Part shown: one piece after another, positions 1 through 9,837 of the stretch
Layout: the number at the start of each line of letters is the position of its first letter
Position numbering within the stretch: position 1 is the stretch's first letter
Origin: Nitrososphaeraceae archaeon
GTDB taxonomy: Archaea; Thermoproteota; Nitrososphaeria; Nitrososphaerales; Nitrososphaeraceae
DNA: 64,000 bases
NCBI GenBank assembly: GCA_031316115.1
Contig: JALDRC010000008.1
Coordinates: forward strand, 1-64,000
Direction of reading: 5' to 3'
The notes under the pieces: model-generated
The model's database searches: none
Told to the model about the DNA's origin: nothing
The model's input: the letters and a program-made list of their open reading frames with translations, nothing else
Made by a program: the position numbers and the translations under genes

Positions 1-540
1 AACTATTGTTATCTACTTTGAAAGTGTTGGAATTTGAATACTCCGTTTGATAGAAAAATAATTTTATCAGTTTATAATTAATTGCTTGAATTATATTTAG
101 ATTTTTAATACGAATTATTCAAAATTTCTTGTATTTAACCTGCTTGTCTTCAAAAAATTTTTTCAACTTTGGTATACCATACCGAGATGGATTCTAATTT
201 TTCAACTAAAAACAGGGAGGTTTTATCTTCTCTTTCGATAGTAATACAGTCTTCATTGTTAATCTTTTTGTAACTTGTTGTTTAGAAGAAGGAATGCGGT
301 TATAATACTTATTTTGATGGATGGATCATGTTGACCAGTATTTTGATTAGTTATTCGATTTTGATTATTTGAATATTCTAAATATATCGATCCTTTTTCA
401 ATTCTAATAATATCAAGAATTTTATTGACTATTTTTTCTAGCATATTGTCAGATTATGTTTGACTGTTTTCATATGACAATCTCTCATGATGAATGGTAT
501 TTTATGGTCAGATTTAGATAATATAAAATAATAATTTGAA
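1..540. other. AT-rich region without a supported gene
   Basis: No convincing gene was found. A 61-codon frame on the minus strand (259-444) starts with ATG but has no recognisable domain, so it is not called. The right edge meets the decayed left end of the first IS6-like copy. Confidence 0.4.
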
Positions 541-541
541 T

Positions 542-1259
542 TGTTCTGTTCAGATAAACAGTAAAAGCTATAGCTAAGAACATTCTAAATATATTATGAA
601 AAAAATTAAATTTGAAAGAAATAAAACCTCTACTTTTATTGTAATGTATTCTTTGTATCTATATTTTCTTGGATTGAGCTTACATAGTACTAAGGCATTA
701 GTAATATTTAGAGATGAAAAGCGAAGTCATGTTTCTGTTTGGAATCAAATACAAAGATTTGGATCTTGTCAGATCTACAGAAAGAGGTCAGTAACTGCTT
801 TCATAATAGACGAATCCATCATTCAGATAGGACATAAACATTTCTGGTTATGGTTTTGTAGTGAACCAGTTCACAGTAGTGTGTTGGGAATGTATATTTC
901 AGAGAATAGATATATACTTGATGCTGAAAAATTCATCAGATCTCTTGTATCCAAATACGGTAAACATACCAGCTATACTGATGGTGGTACATGGTATGAT
1001 CAAGCATGCAACACAATTGGATTAAAACACTATCTACATTCTTCAATAGAGAAAAGTTTGATGGAAAGATTAAACTAATACCTGAAAGATCGTATAGAAA
1101 GTTTTGATGATTACTATCCATATAGACAACAGGAATGTAATTTATTTCATGTACATAACTGGATACAATTTTTTATTTCTATATACAATAATACTATATC
1201 AAATAATAATCATTTTGAGTTAGAAAAGGAGGTGAGTATTATCTTAAATTAACAGAGCC
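542..1259 (+). mobile_element. IS6-like element, copy A (full length, decayed left end)
   Basis: The right end ends in TTAACAGAGCC, the terminal repeat also seen in the copies at 3786 and 61633. The left end is a diverged version of the same terminus, followed by the shared leader GCTATAGCTAAGAACATTCT just before the transposase ATG. No matching 8-base target duplication is visible, so one flank was lost or changed. IS6 membership is inferred from the GGCTCTGTTAA-type termini, the length of about 720 bases and the DDE transposase. Confidence 0.8.
596..1252 (+). pseudogene. IS6-like DDE transposase with premature stop (copy A)
   Basis: The frame runs 160 codons to a TAA at 1076-1078 and then continues in the same frame to a stop at 1250-1252, matching the other copies throughout. 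The first catalytic Asp is in FIIDESIIQIG, the second in YTDGG and the Glu in SLMERLN, directly before the premature stop. Comparison with other copies shows a Gln codon (CAA/CAG type) changed to TAA. The product would lack its C-terminal quarter and is probably inactive. Confidence 0.8.
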
Positions 1260-1333
1260 TTTTTCATTAAAAAAATTATAAAATAAAAACTATTTCTTCT
1301 TAAAATATATTGGGAAAACATATACTATTTATC

Positions 1334-1738
1334 ATGTTAGGGAACTTAATTTATGAAGGAAAATATAAGATTACAAATTCCAGAGTTTTAAACGTAGAAG
1401 AAAACAAAATTGAACATACTCTTACAGAAGATGGCAGAATCAAAGACATCAATACTAAAATGTTAGGGACTTTTTGGAATGTTTCAGTAGGTAATGGTGT
1501 AGTTTATGGTGAAGGGCAAGATGTAATAACTACTGAAGATGGAGAAACAGCTACCTATAAAGCCTATGGCGTAGGAAGATTGAATGTAGAATCCAAAGGT
1601 ATTAGTTTCCGTGGATCTGTATTTTATAAGACATCTTCAAATGGCAAACTTGCTTTCTTAAACAACATGGTAGGAATATTTGAAGCAGAAACAGATGAAT
1701 CGGGACAGGGTGTTATAAAGATTTGGCAATGGAAATAA
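1334..1738 (+). CDS. Conserved beta-rich hypothetical protein, paralogue of the 3214-3624 gene
   Basis: The function is unknown. The frame is open from a TTG at 1310, but the ATG at 1334 gives the N-terminus MLGNLIYEGK, which aligns with MLGDKIGELAGK of the paralogue at 3214-3624, so it is preferred. The protein is about 134 residues, has no signal peptide or membrane segment, and alternates short polar and hydrophobic stretches as expected of a beta-barrel. The shared C-terminal block is G-S-x-F-[YF]-K-T-S-S, then F-L-N-N, then G-[IV]-F-E, D-E-S and a final W-[EQ]-W-[KR]. A lipocalin- or dirigent-like barrel is possible but unproven. IS6-like DNA lies directly upstream. Confidence 0.65.
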   Translation: MLGNLIYEGKYKITNSRVLNVEENKIEHTLTEDGRIKDINTKMLGTFWNVSVGNGVVYGEGQDVITTEDGETATYKAYGVGRLNVESKGISFRGSVFYKTSSNGKLAFLNNMVGIFEAETDESGQGVIKIWQWK

Positions 1739-2269
1739 ATAATATTATCCATTTTTCTTTGGAAAATAGAAATAGCAACAAAAATATGTTTTAAATAAAG
1801 TTGAATTAATCGATCATCTTTAATTATTTTTTACAAAATATCACTTTAAGAAAAGAGAAATAATTACAACATTTGATACTCCATCTTTCGATAAAACTCA
1901 TTAACATAGTCAGATCTTCCTTTGAGAACATTATTATTAGCTCTCCAAGTTTCACAAAATAGATGTATCTGTGATTTAGCTATTACAAATCTATGTTAAT
2001 TGGATTATTTGAAAGAAACGATATATCTATATCTATAATAAACTAGGCTTTTTTTGTATTTGTGTTTTCTTGTGAAAGTTTCGAAATAAATCCGATATAG
2101 TCGAACTTTTTTAACCTCAGTATAGGAATTATGTTATGATTTGGGACTGAATTTAACAATTTTGGTTTATTGTGGATTGTCAACGGGAAGATAATTACCC
2201 GTATTCATAATGAATCAAATTATATTTCAGTATGTTAATTGCATTTATAATTATTTACTTGTTTGTATT
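1739..2269. other. Intergenic DNA with a startless minus-strand frame
   Basis: No intact gene was seen. On the minus strand, 1995 down to 1864 reads as 43 codons without a start, including FCETWRANNNVLKGRSDY and ending in EYQML. It looks like the C-terminal scrap of a once larger gene; I do not recognise the family. Confidence 0.3.
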
Positions 2270-2500
2270 AAAATAGTTAAGAGATCTTTGCTTTTAATAC
2301 ATATTTCAAAAGAAACATGTTTGTAGCAGATAATTTTATTAAATCTTGCGTTTCAAAGTATGATGTATGAGCAATTAATTCTTATTGTGATAGATGATAT
2401 CCTCAAGAATATTGATCTTCTACATGTATACAATTAGATCTGGATATTCGTTTGTTTATATATTACAAGAGTCTGAAAAGGCACATATTCAAAATTGAAG
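2270..2500 (+). mobile_element. IS6-like remnant (short, internal fragment)
   Basis: The stretch around 2310-2370 matches the transposase segment that encodes [18 protein letters not shown] in better copies, but carries many substitutions and stops. A further weak match near 2430-2460 recalls the 3-prime part. No termini remain. Confidence 0.5.
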
Positions 2501-2567
2501 GAGAATAAGCCTTAACAAAGCATATTTGAAGATATATTTAAATTTGAAATATAACATAAAACTAGAT

Positions 2568-3165
2568 TGTAAGATATTCGTTTGTATTCCATTTATCTAT
2601 ATTTTTAGTCCGAATTTACGTGATAAATCTAAGGCTTTACTAATATTTAGGGAAATACAAAAAATATGATTATGTTTGGAAATAGATTCAAAGGTTTTCT
2701 TGTTATATCTTAAAGAAAACTGCAAATGTTACAGATGAAACATTTATTTATATAGACTATCAGCATATTTGGTTATGATTTTGTATTGACTAGATTCATT
2801 CTTTATAGATTTGAATCTATCTGTCAGAGAATAGAATCGTTGTTGTTTCTGAAAAATTTATTAGACTGGTGATTAAAAAATATTGTAAACATACAGTTTA
2901 CACAATAAAGTTAGTTTGATTAAGCGTCTAGTTTAATGGAATTAAAACATTATTTACCCTTATCACTTCAGAAAGTCTAATGGAAGAGATTAATCAATAT
3001 TTGAAAGTTCAAATAGAATTTTTAAGTCACCATTATCTCTGTATTAAAGAATACTGTAAGTTATTTCATGTCTATAACTGGCTACAACTCATTGTATCTA
3101 TGTACAATAACATAATAGTGAATAATAATCATAACTTATTTAGAGAATAGAAAATTTGATTAAAT
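2568..3165 (+). mobile_element. IS6-like remnant, copy B
   Basis: A heavily mutated transposase copy can be followed from the segment for [13 protein letters not shown] (about 2580) to the tail NNIIVNNNHNLF (about 3110-3145). All three frames are broken repeatedly, including the catalytic regions. The terminal repeats are not recognisable. Confidence 0.65.
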
Positions 3166-3213
3166 TAACATTTCCAAAAAAAATAATTTAGAGTGATAAA
3201 TTTTGGGATTTAT

Positions 3214-3624
3214 TCATCTCCATTCCCAAAGTCTTATTATTGAGTTATTTGATTCATCTATATCGTTTTCAAAAACTCCTAATACATTATTTAGAAATGA
3301 AAGATTTCCATTTATAGATGAAGTTTTGAAAAAAATACTACCTATATATCTCATCTTTCCATTTCCAGTATTATAGCCTACAGCATGTCCTGTAAAACTA
3401 GCGCTTTCACTACCGTTTTTGACCATGACTATTCCATTTGTTTGACCGTATGGAATTCCATCCAATCCAACCACACTAACATATGTATGAAATTCTGTGA
3501 CTTCTAAATTTCTAAAGGTTCCGGATGTAGAGACATTAAATTCAATCTTCTGATTTTCTGTCACGTCTAGAACTCTTTGACTAGAAATTTTTCCTGCTAG
3601 TTCTCCTATTTTATCTCCTAACAT
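3214..3624 (-). CDS. Conserved beta-rich hypothetical protein, paralogue of the 1334-1738 gene
   Basis: This 136-residue protein is of unknown function. It starts at an ATG (MLGDKIGEL) and shares its whole length with the gene at 1334-1738, most clearly in the GSIFFKTSS, LSFLNN, LGVFE and RLWEWR blocks. No signal peptide or transmembrane helix is present, so it is probably cytosolic. The two paralogues face each other across about 1.5 kb of decayed IS6-like DNA, which suggests a local duplication later invaded by insertion sequences. Only the family relationship is well supported. Confidence 0.65.
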   Translation of the reverse strand: MLGDKIGELAGKISSQRVLDVTENQKIEFNVSTSGTFRNLEVTEFHTYVSVVGLDGIPYGQTNGIVMVKNGSESASFTGHAVGYNTGNGKMRYIGSIFFKTSSINGNLSFLNNVLGVFENDIDESNNSIIRLWEWR

Positions 3625-3785
3625 ATAACATAATAAAATAAAAAGCTATTTAAGGATATTTTTAATTTATTGGTTAATTCACCAATAATTTATTTTATTC
3701 CAACTAGTTATATCTAAAAGATATGAAACTATCACACAATTTTATCTTTAATTCCATTTCTGTTATCCAAGTTAATACTTTTCAC

Positions 3786-4502
3786 GGCTCTGTTAACCTA
3801 AGCAGAAACAGCTATAGCTAAGAACATTCTATTTATCATATGAATCAAATCAAATTTGAAAGAACTAGAACAGCTTCTTTTATTGTAATGTATTCTCTTT
3901 ATCTGTACTTTCTTGGTTTGAGTTTGCGGAATACATCTAAAGCATTGACTATATTTAGAGATGATAAAAGAAGTTATGTTTCTGTTTGGAATTGGATACA
4001 AAGATTTGGTTCCTCCCGGATCTACAAAAGAAAAAGAGTAACTGCTTTTGTTATAGATGAAACAGTTATTCAGATTGGTAACCAGCATTTTTGGTTATGG
4101 ATTTGTATTGAACCAATTAACTCTTCAGTGCTTGGAATCTATATTTCTGAAGAGAGAAACATGTTTGTGGCAGAGAATTTTATCAGATCTCTTGTATCCA
4201 GATATGGAAAACATACTGTCTATACAGATGGTGGTACTGGTATAATCAAGCATGTAATGTAATTGGATTGAAACACTATCTACATTCTTCAATAGAAAAA
4301 GTTTGATGGAAAGAGTAAACCAGTTTTTTAAAGACAGGATAGAAAGTTTTGATGATTATTATCCATGTATCAAAGAAGAATGTAATCTATTTCATATATA
4401 ACTGGATACAATTCTTTATCTCTATGTACAATGATACCATAGCAAATAATAATCATTTTGAGTTAGAAAAGGAGGTGAATATTATTTTATCTTAACAGAG
4501 CC
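3786..4502 (+). mobile_element. IS6-like element, copy C, with 8-base target duplication
   Basis: Termini are GGCTCTGTTAA at the left and TTAACAGAGCC at the right. The 8 bases CTTTTCAC occur directly before (3778-3785) and directly after (4503-4510) the element, giving a perfect 8-base target-site duplication, which is typical of the IS6 family. GGAGGTGAA lies at 4471-4479, 23 bases from the right end. Confidence 0.9.
3840..4495 (+). pseudogene. IS6-like transposase, frameshifted (copy C)
   Basis: The first 130 or so codons are intact, including the Asp in FVIDETVIQIG and the Asp in VYTDGG. After TDGGT the frame shifts because bases are missing relative to copies reading TDGGTWYDQACN. Further small deletions follow near 4300 and 4398. 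The catalytic Glu region (LMERVNQFFKDR) is still readable in another frame. The target duplication is intact, so decay followed a fairly recent insertion. Confidence 0.85.
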
Positions 4503-4529
4503 CTTTTCACCCTCAATATTAGATATAGA

Positions 4530-5215
4530 TTAACTTCTAATTTTAGATATACATAAAAATGAATATTATGATTTAATTGTATACATGTTCTAGATCACGA
4601 TTGTTATTACTATATTTTTGCTTGATACAAGGATAGTAATCATCAAAACATTCTGTTATGGCATTAAAATACTGCATTACTCTTTCGATCAGACTTTTCT
4701 CTAAAAATGAGTGCAATCTATTGTTTGAAATATAAAAAGTTACATGCTTGTGGATTACGGATATCTCCTTCTTTGTATATTGTATGTTTATCATATATTG
4801 ATCCAAGATACCTGATAAAATTCTCTGCTACAAATATATTTATGTCTTGGAAAATGTAAAATCCAAGGAGAGATCTATTTAACGGTTCTATACAAATCTA
4901 CAATGAAAATGTGAACCACTGATCTGAATTATAGTTCCATCTATTATGAATTCAGAACCCCTTTTTCGTTGATAAATCTGATCGGATTCAAATCTTTGAA
5001 TCCAATTCCAAACAGAAACATAACTTTTTTTTGTTCGATGAAGAGTTTTAGTGCTTTGGACGGATTTCTTAAACTCAAACGAAGAAAATACAAGAACAGT
5101 GAAGACATAACTACAATAATTGATGTTATGTTTCTGACAAATCTTATCTACATATATTGTCATAGGAGAACGTTCACAGCTAACTCTCTTTCGTTAAGTT
5201 AATACAGCTTTCAAC
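4530..5215 (-). mobile_element. IS6-like remnant, copy D (subtype of the 56500 copy)
   Basis: Minus-strand pieces at 4888-5163 and 4573-4806 encode scrambled parts of the transposase (AYVSVWNWIQRF-like and [10 protein letters not shown]). The end near 5165-5215 resembles the terminus of the intact copy at 56500-57223 (CAGCTAA then CTCTTTCGTTAA), so it belongs to that second subtype. Many frameshifts are present and it is inactive. Confidence 0.65.
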
Positions 5216-5269
5216 TATAAAGAAATTCTTAGATATAGCTATCGCGGATTAGATTAACTGAAGGATTTT

Positions 5270-5650
5270 TATGACTGCTTTTATAACATCTACAGATACT
5301 CATGGTGTTACTATTTTAGTTTTAATTGACTATATTCTCATGAAACGCCTAACATAATCCATACCAACTTCTAACTAAGGAGTAAACAGGATTTATATCT
5401 TGACTAAGCATATAACTCCAAAAAAATAGAACACGAAATCATAAAAAGAAGATACGTACCACATATACTTCACAAAAGAGAAAAAAATTTATTCCAAACA
5501 AAAATCATGTTAGAAGATTGGTTGTAGACGGAAGAAATATAGGACATAACAGATTCAGGAAATTATTTACAAGGTATGAAAAGAAAGATGAGAACTATAT
5601 TGTTCTTGTAGAATGTGGTAGTAGTATCAGTTACATGAAACTAATTTAGG
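5270..5650 (+). pseudogene. Remnant of an IS5-type transposase (C-terminal part)
   Basis: In the plus strand, 5400-5645 reads with few interruptions as a C-terminal DDE transposase segment: a degraded DKAYDS motif, then IEHEIIKRRYVPHIP, then RRLVVDGRNIGHNRFRKLF, then ENYIVLVECG. This resembles the common IS5-family ending in which the catalytic Glu lies in an RWVVER motif; here the Glu is replaced (VVDGR). No start or terminal repeats were found. Confidence 0.5.
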
Positions 5651-5849
5651 GATCGGCTTTTAGTTTGAGATCAGGTTTATATCTAATCACACTATGCCAT
5701 AAGATTTTCTTAATCATATAATATTAAAAAAAATAAAATATGGATCATAAACTAAGTTTAAAATCATGTTGGAATTAAAAGTAAAGCAACAGACCTTTTA
5801 AAGAGATATACATAAATAATTACATAGATATTTTCACATACAACAGGGC

Positions 5850-6242
5850 ATGACAATCATCAAACCTCGAGTTTTTGTGGTAACAAACAACACTGATGTA
5901 AATAATCTTATAGCAGGTATGCTTTGGTTAAAAGGTACAGATCCATACAAATTTTCCAATGCTCAGGACTGTATACAAAAATTCAAAGAAATGGAAGGAA
6001 AGGTTGATGTAGTATTAGCAGGAGCGGAAATCGCAAGCGATAGAGAGAGTATGTTGATCGTGAATGTAAAGAAGATTAATCCTAATACTAAGATTTTGGC
6101 CATTGGGGATGCAAATACTCATAAAACACGAATTTTAGACTATGGTGCAGATGAATTTAGTCTTGTGCCTCTGAGTCCTGAAAATGTTGCAGATAAAGTC
6201 TTTATGTTAATATCTAGAGAAGCAGTCGAGGACAATAGATAA
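5850..6242 (+). CDS. Response-regulator receiver-like protein without the usual phosphoacceptor Asp
   Basis: This 130-residue single-domain protein has the alternating fold of a CheY-like receiver: VFVVTNN at the first strand, VDVVLAGAEI at the third, TKILAIGD at the fourth and the C-terminal switch region near YGADEFSLVPLSPENV. In canonical receivers the third strand ends in the phosphorylated Asp; here the equivalent place reads Ala-Gly. The acidic pair after the first strand is also missing (TNNTD instead of DD). It is probably a pseudo-receiver acting by protein contact. No output domain or adjacent kinase gene was found. Confidence 0.65.
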   Translation: MTIIKPRVFVVTNNTDVNNLIAGMLWLKGTDPYKFSNAQDCIQKFKEMEGKVDVVLAGAEIASDRESMLIVNVKKINPNTKILAIGDANTHKTRILDYGADEFSLVPLSPENVADKVFMLISREAVEDNR

Positions 6243-6598
6243 GAAAATTAAATGTTGTGGAGAAATTTCATTTAATATGATTAATATAAAATAGTTCGTG
6301 TTATTTTTGTAAGAATTTTCGTTCTATTTTTATATCTTTTAACGGTAGATATGTTTTTTGAAATCACTGATCTGTTAAATCTATTATTTTTATCCTGGAA
6401 AAGTGAAACTATTCTATAGACAATGAATCTTAGATATAATGTGGTAAAATATTAATATTGAGTTTAAATCCCAAAGACCAGAATTAGAGATTTAGAGTAT
6501 TATATTAGTATTCATTCTATAGATTAGAAACCAAATGCATATTTAAATAGTATATTAAAATAAGTAAATATATATTTAGTAGAATAGTATACAAAATA
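6243..6598. other. Intergenic region, promoter side of the GYD gene
   Basis: No gene was seen. The only supported element is a TATA-like box near its right end (see 6565-6577). Confidence 0.4.
6565..6577 (+). promoter_or_regulatory. Putative TATA box of the GYD gene
   Basis: An AAATATATATTTA stretch is centred about 27 bases before the ATG at 6599, the spacing expected for an archaeal promoter giving a leaderless mRNA. The background is AT-rich, so confidence is limited. Confidence 0.4.
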
Positions 6599-6889
6599 AT
6601 GGGATATTATCTATTTCTATTGTCAATTACACAACAAGGAATTGAACATATGAAGCAAATTCCAAATCGTGTAGAAGACTTTAAAAAATTATGTGACAGC
6701 AAAGGGGTAACTATCCATGGTCATTACTTTACCTTTGGTAGATATGACGTTGTATTGATATTGGAAGCAGAAGATGATGAGAAGATTATGTCTACTATAC
6801 TATCTCTGGAAAAGTTAGGTAACGTAAGGAGTGAAACTCTTAAAGCATTTACCTATGAAGAAGCAAAAACAATAATAGAGAAGCTATAA
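6599..6889 (+). CDS. GYD domain protein
   Basis: A 96-residue protein covering one GYD domain (PF08734-type) with the family signature in FTFGRYDVVLILEAEDDE at about residues 47-64. The family forms a ferredoxin-like alpha/beta fold and its biochemical role is not established. The start ATG lies about 27 bases after a TATA-like box, with no Shine-Dalgarno sequence, which fits leaderless expression. The neighbours are not functionally informative. Confidence 0.75.
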   Translation: MGYYLFLLSITQQGIEHMKQIPNRVEDFKKLCDSKGVTIHGHYFTFGRYDVVLILEAEDDEKIMSTILSLEKLGNVRSETLKAFTYEEAKTIIEKL

Positions 6890-7459
6890 ATCATAATCTA
6901 ATCTAAACCAATTATTTTTTTTGTTTTTGAATTTCTATCTTTTTAAAAATTCTAACAATAAATTAACCACATTTAAATTGAATAAATAAAGATACAGTAA
7001 TTGGATATTTTCGAAATCTAAGTGACTTTATATCATACTATGAAATTTAATCCTTGTATATGACCAAGAACATTATCATGAATTTTTCTTTTTTAATGAT
7101 ATTAAAAATATTTGGTCCAATAGTGATAATTTTATCTAGATCATTTTAACCTGATATAAAGAATTAAGGATAATACGATTCGAGCCTGCAGATCTCTTCC
7201 AAATCCAAATATAAAAAGGAATGAATACAATCAATAACATTTATGTCCAAGATATAAAAACGGCTTTCAAAGGTACTATACAGTTTATGATATTATTTAT
7301 GTTTTAACAAATTGTATAAATTTAAAATCATGGAGTCTCCTATGAAGAAACCAATCGATTATACATTTAAGGCATATGAGAGATTTTTCTAATTATGAAA
7401 ATTCTATTGTCAACATATAGATGGCAGCTTCCAATATTGTTGTCTAATTGTAAAAAATC
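6890..7459. other. AT-rich intergenic region
   Basis: No open frame with coding character or RNA gene was recognised on either strand. It ends at the intact-looking left terminus of IS6-like copy E. Confidence 0.4.
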
Positions 7460-8025
7460 GGCTGTGTTAACTTAAGCAGTAAAAGCTATAGCTAAGAACA
7501 TTCTAAATATATTATGAATAAAATAAGATTTGAAAGAAATAGAACACATAATTATATTGTAATGTATTCTCTTTATCTATACTTTCTTGGTTTAAGGTTA
7601 CGTAGTACATCTAAAGCATTAGTGATATTTAGAGATGATAAAAGGAGTTATGTTGCTGTTTGGAACTGGATTCAGATATTTGGTTAATTACAGATTTAAA
7701 AGAGAAAAAAATTAATTGTTTTTATTATATAAGAAACTATTATTCAGATAGGAAAAAACCATTTTTGGTTATGGATAGCCATATAACCAATTAATAGTTC
7801 TGTGATTAGAATATATGTACTAGCGGAGCGAAACATGATTATTGCAGAAAATTTCATTCGATCGCTTGTATCCGAATACGAAAAAAATACCATAGATACA
7901 GATGGGGGTGAATGGTATAAGGAAACATCTATGGTTATTGGATTGACACACTATCTATACTCTCCATTTCAGAAAAATCTAATGTAGCGGGTTAATTAGT
8001 ATTTGAAAGATAGAGTAAAAAAAAT
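7460..8025 (+). mobile_element. IS6-like element, copy E (right end lost)
   Basis: The left terminus GGCTGTGTTAACTTAAG and the leader GCTATAGCTAAGAACATTCT are preserved, but the transposase carries stops (for example after the segment for WIQIFG) and the element breaks off at about 8025, beside the DUF1264 gene. Bases 7531-7872 are identical, in reverse orientation, to 10146-10487 in copy G, including the inactivating mutations. Confidence 0.8.
7531..7872 (+). repeat. 342-base inverted duplicate, left arm
   Basis: Base-by-base reading shows this segment equals the reverse complement of 10146-10487 with no difference found. It lies within a decayed transposase and includes its stop codons. 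Confidence 0.9.
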
Positions 8026-8031
8026 AGGGAT

Positions 8032-8652
8032 TTAGTAATCTAAGCTCTGAGTATAACTTCCAATATGTGTTTCTGGAGTTGAGGATTTATTCACCATATC
8101 TGGATGTTGAACTATGGGGATCTGAGGCGGGAAAGCAGGAAGTTGATCATTTGGATTCCAAGTTAAAATTACCTTGCCATATGAATCCTCGATCATCTTT
8201 AGAACTTTTTTCTCATCTTCTGCAGATAACTGAGGGAAATGCGGATCTGCTCGGTTTGGTGCAAATTCTGTTACATGATAATGCCAATAGGGTTTTTCTC
8301 TTTCTGGAAGTTTATTATAGTCATCTGGTGTAAGCATATATTCTATTCCTATCAATGTTGCGTTCTTTTGATTTGTATCAAAGAGCGTACATACAGCCAT
8401 TATCAAATGATGGGGAGTACAGTAATGGAATACTCTTAATGTCGGATCATCAAAAATATGTCTTACCGCTGTCAGGGGTCCTGCACGTAATACTAGGTTT
8501 GAATCCTCTCCTTCTGAAGTTGTAGTATTAGTTTGTGCCATTGCTAACATTCCTCCCCCTAAACTATTATTCCCAATCGATCCTATTGCCATAATCAATG
8601 AGAATGCCAAAAAACTAGAAAAGAGTCTGTTAAATTTTTGACTTTTTAGCAT
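8032..8652 (-). CDS. Secreted DUF1264 (oil-body-associated-protein-like) protein
   Basis: The C-terminal part matches the DUF1264 family, known from plant oil-body-associated proteins and many microbes: VFHYCTPHHLIMAVCTLFD, then LIGIEYMLTPDDYNKLPEREK, then YWHYHVTEF. The biochemical function is unknown; the His/Cys-rich blocks could bind metal. The frame is open from an ATG at 8721, but the internal ATG at 8652 begins a good signal peptide (basic N-terminus, hydrophobic core to about residue 40 ending in AMAQ), so this start is preferred. Export from the cell is inferred. Its 3-prime end abuts the truncated IS6-like copy E. Confidence 0.75.
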   Translation of the reverse strand: MLKSQKFNRLFSSFLAFSLIMAIGSIGNNSLGGGMLAMAQTNTTTSEGEDSNLVLRAGPLTAVRHIFDDPTLRVFHYCTPHHLIMAVCTLFDTNQKNATLIGIEYMLTPDDYNKLPEREKPYWHYHVTEFAPNRADPHFPQLSAEDEKKVLKMIEDSYGKVILTWNPNDQLPAFPPQIPIVQHPDMVNKSSTPETHIGSYTQSLDY

Positions 8653-8833
8653 TAAAATTTCCGTTCTTATCTGATATTTATAGGATTTGTTTATTTTGCA
8701 TTCATATGTACACTCAAACACAAAATTTATTTAAACAGATGCTATGATAAATAATGGGTTGTCATCTTCCACTTAAAACACTACTTCTACTACTACAATT
8801 ACTTTTCGAATCAGTAAACAATATGAGGAGTAT

Positions 8834-9298
8834 TTGCGTAAGAGAGCAAAACAGGATAAAGTTAGTATTAATATAATAGCAAATAAAATTCTTGGAGAGT
8901 ACATAGAGTGGCTTCAGTTTATTGAAAAATTTGGTACTATTATTTTAAGTAAAGATGCATTTTCTGCGTTAGTTAAAGTGATAGATGAAAAAGAATTAAT
9001 TAGTTTAGCTCTAAAAATTGGACAAAAAACTCCTAAAGAATTCATTCTATTTAAATGGAAAAAAATAACAGATCGAAATGTAATAGAATTTATAAACATG
9101 TTTTCACACCACTGCATGAATGGGGAGTGTGATTATAATACTACCCCCGATAATAAAATTACAATAAGCCTCAAACACAATATGGGCAGAAAAGTCTCTA
9201 TATTTTTAAAATATTATGTTCAATCTATTATACGAGAAACACTAAAAAGAGATTCTGAGACTGAAATTATGGAAAATTTGATAACTATAAACTTTTAA
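8834..9298 (+). CDS. Ribbon-helix-helix-like conserved protein with unclear start
   Basis: The first track-able start is a TTG at 8834, giving 154 residues. In-frame sequence upstream (from 8777 after a TAA) still reads naturally as TTTITFRISKQYEEYLRKRA, which with DKVSINIIANKILGEY forms a typical ribbon-helix-helix DNA-binding N-terminus (strand, then two helices). The remaining 100 or so residues are helical and unlike a known domain. No ATG or GTG precedes this segment in frame, so either an unusual start (ATT at 8798) is used or the N-terminus was cut by mutation. A DNA-binding regulator is inferred. Confidence 0.55.
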   Translation: MRKRAKQDKVSINIIANKILGEYIEWLQFIEKFGTIILSKDAFSALVKVIDEKELISLALKIGQKTPKEFILFKWKKITDRNVIEFINMFSHHCMNGECDYNTTPDNKITISLKHNMGRKVSIFLKYYVQSIIRETLKRDSETEIMENLITINF

Positions 9299-9429
9299 AT
9301 CCTTTGATCTAATACATAAAAATCATTAAATACGAAATACCAATTATCTGTATTAAGCTGGTAATTTACTAATCTAGTTTTAGCTACGAAAATTCCATTC
9401 TCACAATACATGTTATTAAAATCTATTAG

Positions 9430-9837
9430 AAATATAACATTCTAATTGATGAAAGATAATGTTTAAATTAATATTTCCTTAGTTTGAGTATGAATCATTC
9501 TTTCAAGTGTTTAGTAATATTAAGATACAAAAAAGTCATATTATAATTTCTTACTGGATTTAGATGATCGGTTCCTTCCATATTTATAGAAAACCTATAA
9601 AAATTTATACGTCGTTCATCTTTGAAAAAATTATTAAGGGATCGTCATCTTTGGTTTTAGGCTTGTTCTGAACCAATTCAATCTTCAGTATTTGGAATAT
9701 AAATTTCATATACAAAAAACATGTTAGCTACTGAAAAAATCATACGATATTTAGTTTAAAAATATGAAAAATATAATGTTTACAAATACAGTGTGAGATG
9801 ATGGTATGATGATGGATTTAATTCTATTATATTAGAG
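9430..9837 (+). mobile_element. IS6-like remnant, copy F, truncated by copy G
   Basis: A heavily decayed transposase can be traced from the FLGLSLRS segment (about 9475) through the FRDDKRSY and VWNWIQRFGS segments to the YTDGG region (about 9790-9830), where it stops abruptly at the terminus of copy G at 9838. Copy G therefore probably inserted into it. Confidence 0.6.

Noticed and set aside
259-444. 61-codon minus-strand frame
   Set aside because: AT-rich, no domain, no promoter-like signal and no support from context.
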